Positions 5,649 to 11,716 of a stretch of 11,716 nt of DNA are shown here, piece after piece. The notes below the pieces were generated by a model, which searched no databases, was not told the DNA's origin, and saw only the letters and a list, made by a program, of their open reading frames with translations. Both the position numbers and the translations under genes were made by a program. Every line of letters begins with the position of its first letter. The first letter of the stretch is position 1. This DNA is from an uncultured Bacilli bacterium (GTDB lineage: Bacteria > Bacillota_I > Bacilli_A > RF39 > UBA660). The stretch spans positions 1 through 11,716 of the forward strand of contig CANRMU010000022.1 in NCBI GenBank assembly GCA_947631895.1, in the 5' to 3' direction.

Positions 5649-7494
5649 TATTTTCTTTTATGACATTATCAGGTATTGTTTCAAATACATCTCTTATATT
5701 TACTTTTATATCGTTTGGAACATTTTTTGTTGCAAGCATTCCCATTGTTACCCAATTTTCATTATCATTATTATTTGCTTGTAACGGAAATATTCTAATA
5801 GGGACTTCACCATTTTTTAATGGTAGCATATCTAATTTTTCGGTTTCCTTATAAAGTGTTCCTTTATAAAAATTCACTTCATAATATTCGTTTAGTCTAT
5901 ATAAATGTTGAATTACTTTTTCTATTGGAAGGTATTCACTATATCTAACACTTGTATCTACACATATACCATCAAAATTAAAAGTGAGTGGTCTTTTCAT
6001 ATCAATATATCCCTGTTTAAATAATTCTTCAAATTCACTATAAAAAGCACTTCTAAAATTAACTTGTTTTACATCATAATTATTTTTTATTAATATCAAT
6101 TCTATATCTTCAACATATTTCATTATAATATCAGCTTTTGTTTTTCTATCTAGTAAGTTCCAATTGTCATTAAAAGCAAAATATGATATTGGCAATTTTA
6201 TTTTATTTATAAAGTCCATATCTCTTTTAAGTAAAATATCATCAATTGTAAAATTTAATTTTTCAGCTTGTTCATTTTCTAATAATTTAGAATTAATATT
6301 TTTAATTTGTTCTTCTATTATTTTTGTTTCTTCTTTAAATTCATCTTCTGTAAATAGTGAATCTATATAGGCTTTTTTTATTCTTTCTTTTTTATTATAT
6401 AAATTTTTTAATTCTTTTTTTAATTCATCTTTTGGATTATCTAATTTAGATTTTAAAACTGGCAAAAAGAATTCATTAACTACATTATCATACTCTAATA
6501 AATCAGCAAGTAATATTTTAATTGTTTCTTCTATTTTATTTTCTTTTATAGTCATTTTACAATTATGACATTGATAATAATAGTAAACGTTACCATTTTT
6601 CTTTCTTGTAGCATTTCCACCTAAAATTCTTCCACATTTTGGACATTTAAGTTTTTGCAAAAATAAGTATTCCTTATCTCTTTTATAGTTTCTTGAATTT
6701 TTTTTCTTTTGCACTTGGCAATCTTCCCATAATTCCTTAGATACTAGGGGTTCAACTACATTTTCATAATAAGTAGGATTATTAGTTCTTTTACCGTGAA
6801 CAAAATCACCTTTATATATTTCATTTTCAAGTATTTTTAAAATCGTTCCATCACACCAATTAGTTTTTCCAAAAACTTTTTCCTTATTATACATATTACT
6901 TATTGTTTGATAAGAATTTCCCTCATAATATAAATTAAATATTCTTATTATTTGGTCTTTTGTAAGAGGGTCTGGTACAAGTTTTTTATTTAAACGTTTG
7001 TATCCAAATGGGGCTCTATGTGGAATATTACCTTCTTTAATTGCTCCTGATAAACCAATTTTAGTTCTTTCACTTGTTCTTTCAATTTCATTTTGACTAA
7101 CAGTTGTAAGTAATCTTGCAACCATTCTTCCATTTGCATTTGTAGTATTTATATCGTCATTTGCACAATCAAGATAAGCATTATTTTCATCTAAAAATTT
7201 CATTATATTTTCCATATCATAAACACTTCTTGTTAATCTATCTAGTTTTAAAACAACAATAGTATTTACTTTTTTGTTTTTAATATCTTCTTTTAATTCT
7301 TCAAATGCTGGTCTATGATTTCCAGTTTTAGCACTTATTCCTGCATCTTTATAAACTTTATATATTTCGTATCCTTTATATTCACACATTGCTTTAAGTC
7401 TTTTTTCTTGTTCTGGCAAACTAAAACCTTCTCTAGCTTGGTCTTCAGTTGATACACGAATATAAATACCTGCTATTTTCTTTTCTTCACCCAT
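5626..7494 (-). CDS. Large serine recombinase (integrase/resolvase family)
   Basis: This 622-residue site-specific recombinase should catalyse integration and excision of the element by double-strand exchange through a phosphoserine link. The resolvase domain covers about residues 6-150: YIRVSTEDQ holds nucleophile Ser15, and KLDRLTRS holds Arg86 and Arg89. The recombinase domain follows (about 160-265), then a zinc ribbon with Cys284, Cys287, Cys309 and Cys312, and a charged coiled coil (about 355-412), which in this class controls synapsis direction. About 190 further residues (430-622) form a C-terminal part I do not recognise. ATG 7494 follows AGAAAGG. It is preceded by a promoter, a 148-base leader and a terminator, which suggests controlled expression. 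Serine enzymes less often use tRNA-adjacent sites than tyrosine integrases. Confidence 0.93.
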   Translation of the reverse strand: MGEEKKIAGIYIRVSTEDQAREGFSLPEQEKRLKAMCEYKGYEIYKVYKDAGISAKTGNHRPAFEELKEDIKNKKVNTIVVLKLDRLTRSVYDMENIMKFLDENNAYLDCANDDINTTNANGRMVARLLTTVSQNEIERTSERTKIGLSGAIKEGNIPHRAPFGYKRLNKKLVPDPLTKDQIIRIFNLYYEGNSYQTISNMYNKEKVFGKTNWCDGTILKILENEIYKGDFVHGKRTNNPTYYENVVEPLVSKELWEDCQVQKKKNSRNYKRDKEYLFLQKLKCPKCGRILGGNATRKKNGNVYYYYQCHNCKMTIKENKIEETIKILLADLLEYDNVVNEFFLPVLKSKLDNPKDELKKELKNLYNKKERIKKAYIDSLFTEDEFKEETKIIEEQIKNINSKLLENEQAEKLNFTIDDILLKRDMDFINKIKLPISYFAFNDNWNLLDRKTKADIIMKYVEDIELILIKNNYDVKQVNFRSAFYSEFEELFKQGYIDMKRPLTFNFDGICVDTSVRYSEYLPIEKVIQHLYRLNEYYEVNFYKGTLYKETEKLDMLPLKNGEVPIRIFPLQANNNDNENWVTMGMLATKNVPNDIKVNIRDVFETIPDNVIKENNVSQEQR

Positions 7495-7518
7495 TTCATC
7501 AAATCCTTTCTATTTTAT

Positions 7519-7570
7519 TAAAAAAGAGGCGACAAAGACTAAAAACAATTTTTATGTCTTTGACACCTCT
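7519..7570 (-). terminator. Intrinsic terminator in the leader of the recombinase gene
   Basis: On the minus strand AGAGGTGTCAAAGAC and GTCTTTGTCGCCTCT (7525-7539 and 7556-7570) pair at 14 of 15 positions, an inner AAAAA/TTTTT adds to the stem, and six uridines follow. It ends about 25 bases before the recombinase start, between the promoter and the ribosome binding site. It may end transcripts from upstream or act as an attenuator. Confidence 0.75.
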
Positions 7571-7642
7571 AATGGTTATTTATATAAATAATTTATTCAA
7601 CTTGTTTTATATTAACCCCACAAACATAAAACTTGTTCTTGA
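7571..7642 (-). promoter_or_regulatory. Structured 5' leader of the recombinase mRNA
   Basis: Between promoter and terminator lies a hairpin of GTTTTAT against ATAAAAC (7604-7610 and 7626-7632) with a 15-base loop that holds GUGGGG. AACTTGTT occurs twice on the plus strand (7599-7606 and 7630-7637). A six-codon open frame starts in the loop but has no ribosome binding site. No known riboswitch class is recognised. Confidence 0.35.
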
Positions 7643-7648
7643 TTGTTT

Positions 7649-7676
7649 ATTATATAAATTTTTATATAAAAGTCAA
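7649..7676 (-). promoter_or_regulatory. Promoter of the recombinase leader
   Basis: On the minus strand TTGACT (7671-7676) and TATAAT (7649-7654) are spaced 16 bp. Transcription would begin near 7642. An inverted repeat (7604-7610 and 7626-7632) and the intrinsic terminator follow before the coding region. Confidence 0.65.
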
Positions 7677-7733
7677 GACATAATATTTTAGTCTAATAAA
7701 CTACTATTTGAAGTTGGTATTTTTACATTTAAT

Positions 7734-8009
7734 CTAATTTAATTGTTTTATAAAGTTTTCTAAATCTTTCAATTCTATCTTATTGGATAAATTATCTATA
7801 TATAAAGTATTAGAGTAATTGAATGCTAAAAAGGTAGTTTTTTTAATAATAATTCTATGAGGTTCTATGTAAGTTATATTTGTTTTATCTATTTTTCGTA
7901 TATTACCATTAATAATGGTTGGAGTTGTATTACAAAAGTTACATATAAACTCAATTTTTTTCTTTAATTCTTCATCAAACTCTAATTTTTCCTTTATAAT
8001 ATTGAGCAT
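7734..8009 (-). CDS. Unknown 91-residue protein at the right end of the element
   Basis: This protein is not recognised. It begins with a charged helical stretch (1-25) holding a CNFC pair at about 24-27, then a beta-rich middle (IINGNIRKIDKTNITYIEPHRIIIKKTTFLAFNY in outline) and a final helix (ELKDLENFIKQL). No signal peptide or membrane segment is seen. ATG 8009 follows AGAAAGGAT. It lies upstream of the recombinase on the same strand, with a promoter between, and only about 30 bases after the terminator that follows tRNA-Gly. Its place beside the integrase suggests a directionality factor or regulator, as many such elements carry, but it shows no HTH I can point to. Confidence 0.65.
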   Translation of the reverse strand: MLNIIKEKLEFDEELKKKIEFICNFCNTTPTIINGNIRKIDKTNITYIEPHRIIIKKTTFLAFNYSNTLYIDNLSNKIELKDLENFIKQLN

Positions 8010-8038
8010 TTTAATCTATCCTTTCTTTAAATTGCACT

Positions 8039-8071
8039 AAAAAAGTACCAACTTCTTTAGAAATTGATACT
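8039..8071 (-). terminator. Intrinsic terminator downstream of tRNA-Gly
   Basis: On the minus strand AGTATCAATTTCT (8059-8071) pairs with AGAAGTTGGTACT (8044-8056) over all 13 positions, two by G-U wobble, around a 2-base loop. Six uridines follow. It lies inside the candidate element end and just before the 91-residue gene. Confidence 0.75.
8043..8056. repeat. Short right repeat matching 93-106
   Basis: AAGTACCAACTTCT matches 93-106 at 13 of 14 positions. Here it forms one arm of the terminator after tRNA-Gly; at the left copy the second arm is missing. Confidence 0.35.
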
Positions 8072-8110
8072 TATATATTTCAAGTCTAAACTTATAAAAG
8101 TTCGGACAGA
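8071..8110. repeat. Right direct repeat, candidate attachment site (attR)
   Basis: This stretch matches 13-51 at about 34 of 40 positions. Its internal inverted repeat is GTCTAAAC (8084-8091) and GTTCGGAC (8100-8107). Eight bases later come the CCA and discriminator of tRNA-Gly (8119-8122), at the same spacing as TGGAGC at the left copy. The hairpin pairs within each copy despite differences between copies, suggesting the pairing matters. Confidence 0.5.
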
Positions 8111-8118
8111 TTTCCCAA

Positions 8119-8192
8119 TGGAGCAGATGATGGGAATCGAACCCACGTTAATAGCTTGGAAGGCTATAGTTCTACCATTGAACTACATCTGC
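8119..8192 (-). tRNA. tRNA-Gly (anticodon TCC), CCA encoded
   Basis: The minus strand folds as a full cloverleaf. The acceptor GCAGATG pairs with CATCTGC; the D stem is GTTC/GAAC; the anticodon stem ATAGC/GCTAT surrounds the loop CTTCCAA with anticodon TCC, which reads glycine codons GGA and GGG; and the T arm contains TTCGATT. Discriminator T and the CCA tail are encoded (8119-8122). It has its own promoter and terminator. The candidate mobile element begins 8 bases beyond its 3' end and leaves it intact. Confidence 0.95.
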
Positions 8193-8210
8193 ATTTCTTT
8201 TACGTATTTC

Positions 8211-8239
8211 ATTCTACCAAAACAAAGACTTAAATGCAA
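8211..8239 (-). promoter_or_regulatory. Promoter of tRNA-Gly
   Basis: On the minus strand TTGCAT (8234-8239) and TAGAAT (8211-8216) are 17 bp apart, and the mature tRNA begins about 19 bases past the -10 box. Confidence 0.6.
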
Positions 8240-8299
8240 GAATAAATTGATATTTTGTTTATAATTAGCATTTTTATCTATACTAATAATGGTGATTTG

Positions 8300-9730
8300 A
8301 TGAAAAAGATGAGTATTTGGTTAGAAGAAAAAGATTGTTCGCCTATTAATATTTTAGATAGAGATTTAAATGTTGATATCTTAATTATTGGAGCTGGTAT
8401 TACAGGAATGTCTTTAGCTTATCAACTTAAAGATGAAAAATTAAATACTTGTGTAGTTGACACTAGTTTAGTGGGACAAGGTCTAACAGCAAGAACAACT
8501 GGAAAATTAACTTATTTACAAGGAATTACCTATTCAAAACTTCTTAAAGATAAAGGATTAGATGCTAGTAAATTATATTTAGAATCACAAATAGAAGCTA
8601 TAAAAGAAGTTAAAAAAATAATTATTAAAGAAAAAATAAATTGTGATTTTGAAAAAACATTTTCATATCTTTATGCTGGTACTCCAAATAAAATTAAAGA
8701 GTTAAAAAAAGAAAAAGAAATTTTAGAAAAGTTTGGTATTAAAGTAAATGAACTAACTGGTAAGGATTTTTATTCAATATATGTTTCTGACACAGCCGTA
8801 TTTCATCCTCTAAAATATGTATATGCCCTAAAAAAAATTTGTTGCAAAAAGAAGATTAATATTTATGAAAAAACTAAAATTACGAATATAAAATTAATTA
8901 AAAATCTTTATAAATGTCAGGCTAATAATAATATTATCTATGCTAAAAAAGTTATCATCGCGTGCCATTACCCTTTCTTTTTATTACCAATGTTTTTACC
9001 TATTAAAACTAATAATGAACAATCATATATTATGGCTTATAAAACTAAAATAAATGAACATAAATCTTTTATATCAGTTGATAAGCAAACTAAATCTTAT
9101 CGTTTTCATGATAATTATAAAATTGTTTTAAGTAATTCACATGTGATAGCTAATCATTTAAATCGTAAAGAAAATTATTTAGAATTAATAAATGATATTG
9201 GTAAATTTTATCCTGATTATATTTGGAGTAATGATGATTTATTAACTATTGATAATCTACCATATATTGGTAAGATTAAAAATAATCTTTTTATTGCAAC
9301 AGGCTATAATACTTGGGGAATGACTAATGCAACTATCGCCTCTAAAATATTAAAAGATTTAATTTTAGATAAGCCTAATAAATATGAAGAGTTATTTGCT
9401 ATTTCTAGAACAATTAGTTTTAAAGATATTAAAAATTCCGTTGTTGATATGTATGATAACGCCAAAGGCTTTATTGAAAATAAATTGTTTCCTAATAAAT
9501 CTTGGTATAAAAATATAACTTTTACAAGAAAAAACAATTTACCTTTAGCAACCATTCATGATGAAAATGGCGAGCATACAATCATTAATCGCTGTCCTCA
9601 TATGAAATGTAGTTTAATTTATAATCAATTTGAAAATGTTTGGGAATGTCCCTGCCATGCTTCTAAATTTGATATTGATGGTAATTGTTTAAAAGGACCA
9701 AGTAAAAAAAATATTTCTTATAAAGAATAA
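8300..9730 (+). CDS. FAD-dependent oxidoreductase with C-terminal Rieske [2Fe-2S] domain
   Basis: This is a 476-residue protein of the DAO-type flavoenzyme plus Rieske class (like Bacillus YhfW). The N-terminal dinucleotide-binding motif is ILIIGAGITG (27-36). The central part is the DAO fold, with the flavin-contact segment NLFIATGYNTWGMTNA near 333-348. The Rieske motifs are Cys432-x-His434 and Cys450-x2-His453, the four ligands of a [2Fe-2S] cluster. It would be cytoplasmic, pass electrons between flavin and cluster, and act on an unknown substrate. ATG 8300 is preferred to the more upstream TTG at 8255 because GGTGA precedes it and the family begins near here. A TATAAT at 8260-8265 may be its -10 box. 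It is the first gene to the right of the tRNA. Confidence 0.88.
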   Translation: MKKMSIWLEEKDCSPINILDRDLNVDILIIGAGITGMSLAYQLKDEKLNTCVVDTSLVGQGLTARTTGKLTYLQGITYSKLLKDKGLDASKLYLESQIEAIKEVKKIIIKEKINCDFEKTFSYLYAGTPNKIKELKKEKEILEKFGIKVNELTGKDFYSIYVSDTAVFHPLKYVYALKKICCKKKINIYEKTKITNIKLIKNLYKCQANNNIIYAKKVIIACHYPFFLLPMFLPIKTNNEQSYIMAYKTKINEHKSFISVDKQTKSYRFHDNYKIVLSNSHVIANHLNRKENYLELINDIGKFYPDYIWSNDDLLTIDNLPYIGKIKNNLFIATGYNTWGMTNATIASKILKDLILDKPNKYEELFAISRTISFKDIKNSVVDMYDNAKGFIENKLFPNKSWYKNITFTRKNNLPLATIHDENGEHTIINRCPHMKCSLIYNQFENVWECPCHASKFDIDGNCLKGPSKKNISYKE

Positions 9731-9771
9731 TTGGTATATAATATATTTTACTTAAAAAGGAAGTGAACAAC

Positions 9772-10680
9772 ATGTTAGAAGAATACAAACAACTTCTAAG
9801 TAAAAATATTCCTGATTCTTTTAATAAATATTTAAAAGATCCATTTTTAATTCGATTAAAAGGTAAAGGTTATTTTTGCGGAATGGATTATGCTAGTAAA
9901 GATATCTATAATTTTTTAGAATATGTAAGTCGTTATGATCATTCTATTACAACTGCTAAATTAACTTGGTATTTAAAAAATGATTTTAATGCAATGCTTG
10001 CGGCTTTATATCATGATATTGCTACTCCTTGTTTTTCTCATGTAATTGATTATATGAATAAAGATTATGCTACTCAATCAAGCACTGAAGAAAAAACTAA
10101 AGAAATCTTAGAAAATGATTTATACTTATTAACCTGTTTAAAAATAGATAAAATTAATTTAGAAGATATTATAGATTTTAAAAAATATAGTATTGTTGAT
10201 TTAGAAAGACCTTCTTTATGTGCAGATAGATTAGATGGTATTTTTCTAAGTAGTTTATTTTGGACTCAGAAAATGAATATTAATGATCTTAAAAATATTT
10301 TAGCTAATACAACAATTTATCAAAATGAAAATCATTATGATGAAATTGGTTTTAAAAATCATGATATTGGTAAATTAGTTTTACAAAATAATGATTTAAT
10401 TGATTTATATTGTCACTCCAATGAAGATAATTATATGATGGAATTATTAGCTAAAATAACTAAATACTCTATTAGAAAAAATATAATTACTTATGATGAT
10501 TTATATCTTTTATCTGAACAAGATTTAATAAAAAAATTATTAAGTAGTAATGATTCTTTACTTCTTAATTTATGGCAAAAATTTACAACAATTAAACAAA
10601 AAGATATCCCTAAAATCGACTTACCTAATGTTAAAAAACGCATTATAAATCCTTTAATAAAGGGTAAAAGATTTTACTAA
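9772..10680 (+). CDS. HD-domain phosphohydrolase
   Basis: This is a 302-residue protein of the HD superfamily, metal-dependent phosphohydrolases acting on nucleotides or related phosphates. The ligands are His57 in YDHSITTAKL, His81-Asp82 in LYHDIATPCFSH, and Asp152 (with Asp155) in LCADRLDG, which is the H...HD...D order of the family. No signal peptide or membrane segment is seen, so it acts in the cytoplasm. A GTG at 9763 is in frame but overlaps the ribosome binding site AAAAGGAAG, so ATG 9772 is chosen. The gap to the FAD/Rieske gene is 41 bp; TATAAT at 9737-9742 could give it an own promoter. The substrate is not evident; dNTP or (p)ppGpp-type hydrolysis are possibilities for the family. 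Confidence 0.85.
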   Translation: MLEEYKQLLSKNIPDSFNKYLKDPFLIRLKGKGYFCGMDYASKDIYNFLEYVSRYDHSITTAKLTWYLKNDFNAMLAALYHDIATPCFSHVIDYMNKDYATQSSTEEKTKEILENDLYLLTCLKIDKINLEDIIDFKKYSIVDLERPSLCADRLDGIFLSSLFWTQKMNINDLKNILANTTIYQNENHYDEIGFKNHDIGKLVLQNNDLIDLYCHSNEDNYMMELLAKITKYSIRKNIITYDDLYLLSEQDLIKKLLSSNDSLLLNLWQKFTTIKQKDIPKIDLPNVKKRIINPLIKGKRFY

Positions 10681-10711
10681 AAATTTTTTTAAAAAAAGTT
10701 AAAAAAAATCG

Positions 10712-10740
10712 TTGACAAACTAACCTAAATCGTTTAGTAT
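10712..10740 (+). promoter_or_regulatory. Strong sigma-70-type promoter of a small RNA
   Basis: TTGACA (10712-10717) and TAGTAT (10735-10740) are exactly 17 bp apart. No plus-strand coding region follows before an intrinsic terminator, so the product is a short RNA starting near 10747. Confidence 0.75.
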
Positions 10741-10746
10741 ATGAAC

Positions 10747-10842
10747 TACCAATTCACTTAAAGGCGAATTGGTGCTAGTATCACACTAGTCAACCCCTTT
10801 TTATTCTTTTAAGTAGTTACCTTCGGGTAACTACATTTTTTA
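10747..10842 (+). ncRNA. Small structured RNA of about 95 nt, class unknown
   Basis: After the promoter come a perfect 8-bp hairpin ACCAATTC/GAATTGGT (10748-10755, 10766-10773), a second hairpin CTAGT/ACTAG (10775-10779, 10785-10789), a pyrimidine-rich linker, and the terminator hairpin. The first loop contains AAAGG (10760-10764), which can pair with CCTTT (10796-10800) to form a pseudoknot across the second hairpin. No open reading frame with a ribosome binding site is seen, and it matches no RNA class I recognise (not 6S, SRP, tmRNA or a familiar riboswitch). It lies between convergent genes, so it is probably free-standing and not a leader. Confidence 0.6.
10813..10842 (+). terminator. 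UUCG-loop intrinsic terminator of the small RNA
   Basis: GTAGTTACC (10813-10821) and GGTAACTAC (10826-10834) form a perfect 9-bp stem closed by a UUCG tetraloop, and six uridines follow after one A. Confidence 0.85.
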
Positions 10843-10847
10843 TGGCC

Positions 10848-10880
10848 AAAAAAAAATTAACTTTTTTTAGTTAACTTTTT
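10848..10880 (-). terminator. Terminator of the minus-strand 229-residue gene
   Basis: On the minus strand AAAAAG and TTAACT pair with AGTTAA and a run of uridines (TTAACT at 10857-10862, AGTTAA at 10869-10874) right after the stop codon. It is AT-rich but has a long uridine run. Confidence 0.6.
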
Positions 10881-11568
10881 ATATATTAAAGAAATTATCT
10901 ATACCTATTACACCATCATAATAATAATTCATTATTAGAACACATAATTTAATTTTATTTCTATTAATTACTTTACTACTTAAATATTCTTTAATTATTT
11001 CCGTAATTAACATATCATAATAAAATGTTAAAGAACCATATTTAGAATTAATCAATACATTTACTAATTCTTCTATTTTTTCATTTATATCTTCTTCTAA
11101 ATTAGCTAATAAATATTCATTTATATTTACTTCTTCGCCATCAACTAATATATTATCTCCTAACATAGTTGATAATTTTTTTTGTAATGGTAATTTTTCT
11201 TTTTCAATATCTTCTATTAAATAATTTTTATATTGTAAAGTTTTATTAATTGTATATTTAGATAATTCTTTTTCTTTTTCTAAAGTATTTTTAGGAATTA
11301 AATTTCCCTTAACAAAATCTTTATCACTAGTTTTATTAAATTCTATAATTTGATTATTTTCAATATCAATTAAAACCCAATACTCTCCTTTAATTTGTTC
11401 ATCTTTATTCCATACATTATCTTTACTATGTGTTAATAAAACTGCAACATATAATTTATCATCAATAACTCTTAACATTGGATATAACGGTGCATAATCA
11501 TTTAAACCTTTCTTCTTCTTTTCTTCATTAACAATATTCAAATATTTATCTAAATTTAAACTATTCAT
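10879..11568 (-). CDS. Unknown soluble protein coupled to a sigma-factor-like gene
   Basis: This protein of 229 residues is not recognised. It has an N-terminal half with mixed strands (APLYPMLRVIDDKLYVAVLLTH; GEYWVLIDIENNQIIEFN) and a C-terminal half rich in acidic helices. It has no signal peptide, no membrane segment and no HTH, so it does not look like a classical membrane anti-sigma factor. AGGAGG precedes two adjacent ATGs (11571 and 11568); the second has the better spacing of 6 bases. Its start overlaps the end of the sigma-factor-like gene by 8 bases, so the two are translationally coupled. A soluble modulator of that sigma factor is one possibility; this is inference from position alone. 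Confidence 0.8.
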   Translation of the reverse strand: MNSLNLDKYLNIVNEEKKKKGLNDYAPLYPMLRVIDDKLYVAVLLTHSKDNVWNKDEQIKGEYWVLIDIENNQIIEFNKTSDKDFVKGNLIPKNTLEKEKELSKYTINKTLQYKNYLIEDIEKEKLPLQKKLSTMLGDNILVDGEEVNINEYLLANLEEDINEKIEELVNVLINSKYGSLTFYYDMLITEIIKEYLSSKVINRNKIKLCVLIMNYYYDGVIGIDNFFNI

Positions 11569-11716
11569 CATATTCCTCCTTAATTTTTTTCCTAGCTTTA
11601 AATAAAAAATATTTAACATTACTTTCAGTAGTATTTAATCTTTCACTAATTTCTTTGACACTTAAATCTTTAAGATAATACATTTTAAAAACATTTTGTT
11701 CTTTTAAAGTTAAACC
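11561..11716 (-). CDS. Partial sigma-70 region 4 protein (ECF-like), 5' end outside window
   Basis: The last 51 residues of a protein enter from the right edge and end at a TAG at 11561-11563. They read as sigma region 4: LTLKEQNVFKMYYLKDLSVKEI, then SERLNTTESNVKYFLFKARKKIKEEYDE in outline, which is the helix-turn-helix that binds the -35 element in ECF and related sigma factors. The final codons carry the AGGAGG ribosome binding site of the next gene, whose start overlaps the stop by 8 bases. This suggests tightly linked production of the two. Only the C-terminus is present, so whether regions 2 and 3 exist cannot be told; a stand-alone HTH protein is possible. Confidence 0.75.
   Translation of the reverse strand, partial: GLTLKEQNVFKMYYLKDLSVKEISERLNTTESNVKYFLFKARKKIKEEYDE

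Larger units (their letters stand above)
13..8110. mobile_element. Putative integrative mobilizable element beside tRNA-Gly
   Basis: The stretch holds a large serine recombinase, a MobV/Pre-type relaxase, an inverted-repeat-rich candidate transfer origin, two XRE regulators and cargo genes, and no recognisable replication or conjugation-pore genes. It is flanked by an imperfect direct repeat (13-51 and 8071-8110), the right copy lying 8 bp past the CCA end of an intact tRNA-Gly gene. This combination is typical of integrative mobilizable elements that borrow transfer machinery from a helper. The exact ends are inferred: a second, shorter repeat (93-106 and 8043-8056) offers an alternative boundary that is only about 50-80 bp different. 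The left neighbour of the element is outside the window. Confidence 0.7.

Noticed and set aside
7585..7642. Six-codon leader peptide in the recombinase leader
   Set aside because: The ATG has no ribosome binding site and the codons show no regulatory run of one amino acid.
8039..8110. T-box riboswitch before the 91-residue gene because of TTGGTAC near the terminator
   Set aside because: The full T-box sequence, stem I and specifier loop are not present, and the element follows a tRNA gene directly.
8064..8264. Plus-strand open frame across tRNA-Gly and its flanks
   Set aside because: It lies over a complete tRNA cloverleaf on the other strand and its terminator and promoter, and has no ribosome binding site.
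10681..10711. Terminator of the HD-domain gene in the A/T runs
   Set aside because: The stretch is only alternating A and T runs with no GC-containing stem, so a real terminator cannot be supported.

Overview
The window is very AT-rich, uses TTA/AAA-type codons, has strong AGGAGG-like ribosome binding sites and short intergenic gaps, and reads in the standard bacterial code: Trp is TGG, and one gene ends in TGA. This points to a low-GC Bacillota/Mycoplasmatota-type bacterium, perhaps an uncultured gut Bacilli lineage; the species cannot be named from sequence alone.

Layout. Positions of about 13 to 8110 look like an integrated mobilizable element (IME) of about 8.1 kb. It is bounded by an imperfect direct repeat of 39/40 bp, and its right copy lies 8 bp beyond the 3' end of an intact tRNA-Gly(TCC) gene on the minus strand. 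Left to right it carries: a lipase-fold protein (minus); a small SUKH/SMI1-like protein just upstream of it in the same operon with its own promoter; a tandem-HTH XRE regulator (minus); a single-HTH XRE regulator (minus); a divergent plus-strand pair of unknown genes; a MobV/Pre-type relaxase with a small upstream gene (minus); a 486-bp non-coding stretch dense in inverted repeats that is the best candidate for the transfer origin; a large serine recombinase (minus) with a promoter and an intrinsic terminator in its leader; and a 91-residue unknown protein (minus) next to the right end. No replication initiator is visible, so the element probably moves by recombinase excision and uses another element's conjugation machinery.

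To the right of the element the content is chromosomal: tRNA-Gly(TCC) with its promoter and terminator, a FAD oxidoreductase with a C-terminal Rieske domain, an HD-domain hydrolase, a likely free-standing small RNA with promoter, two hairpins, a possible pseudoknot and a UUCG terminator, then (minus) an unknown 229-residue protein translationally coupled to the end of a sigma-factor-like gene that runs off the window.

How it works together (inference). The recombinase would excise and insert the element at the tRNA-Gly locus; the relaxase would nick the inverted-repeat region for transfer; the XRE proteins would control the modules; the lipase and its small neighbour look like cargo, possibly a toxin or effector with its protective partner. 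The points most worth a second look are that pair, the IR-dense origin region, the attenuator-like recombinase leader, and the small RNA near 10.75 kb.
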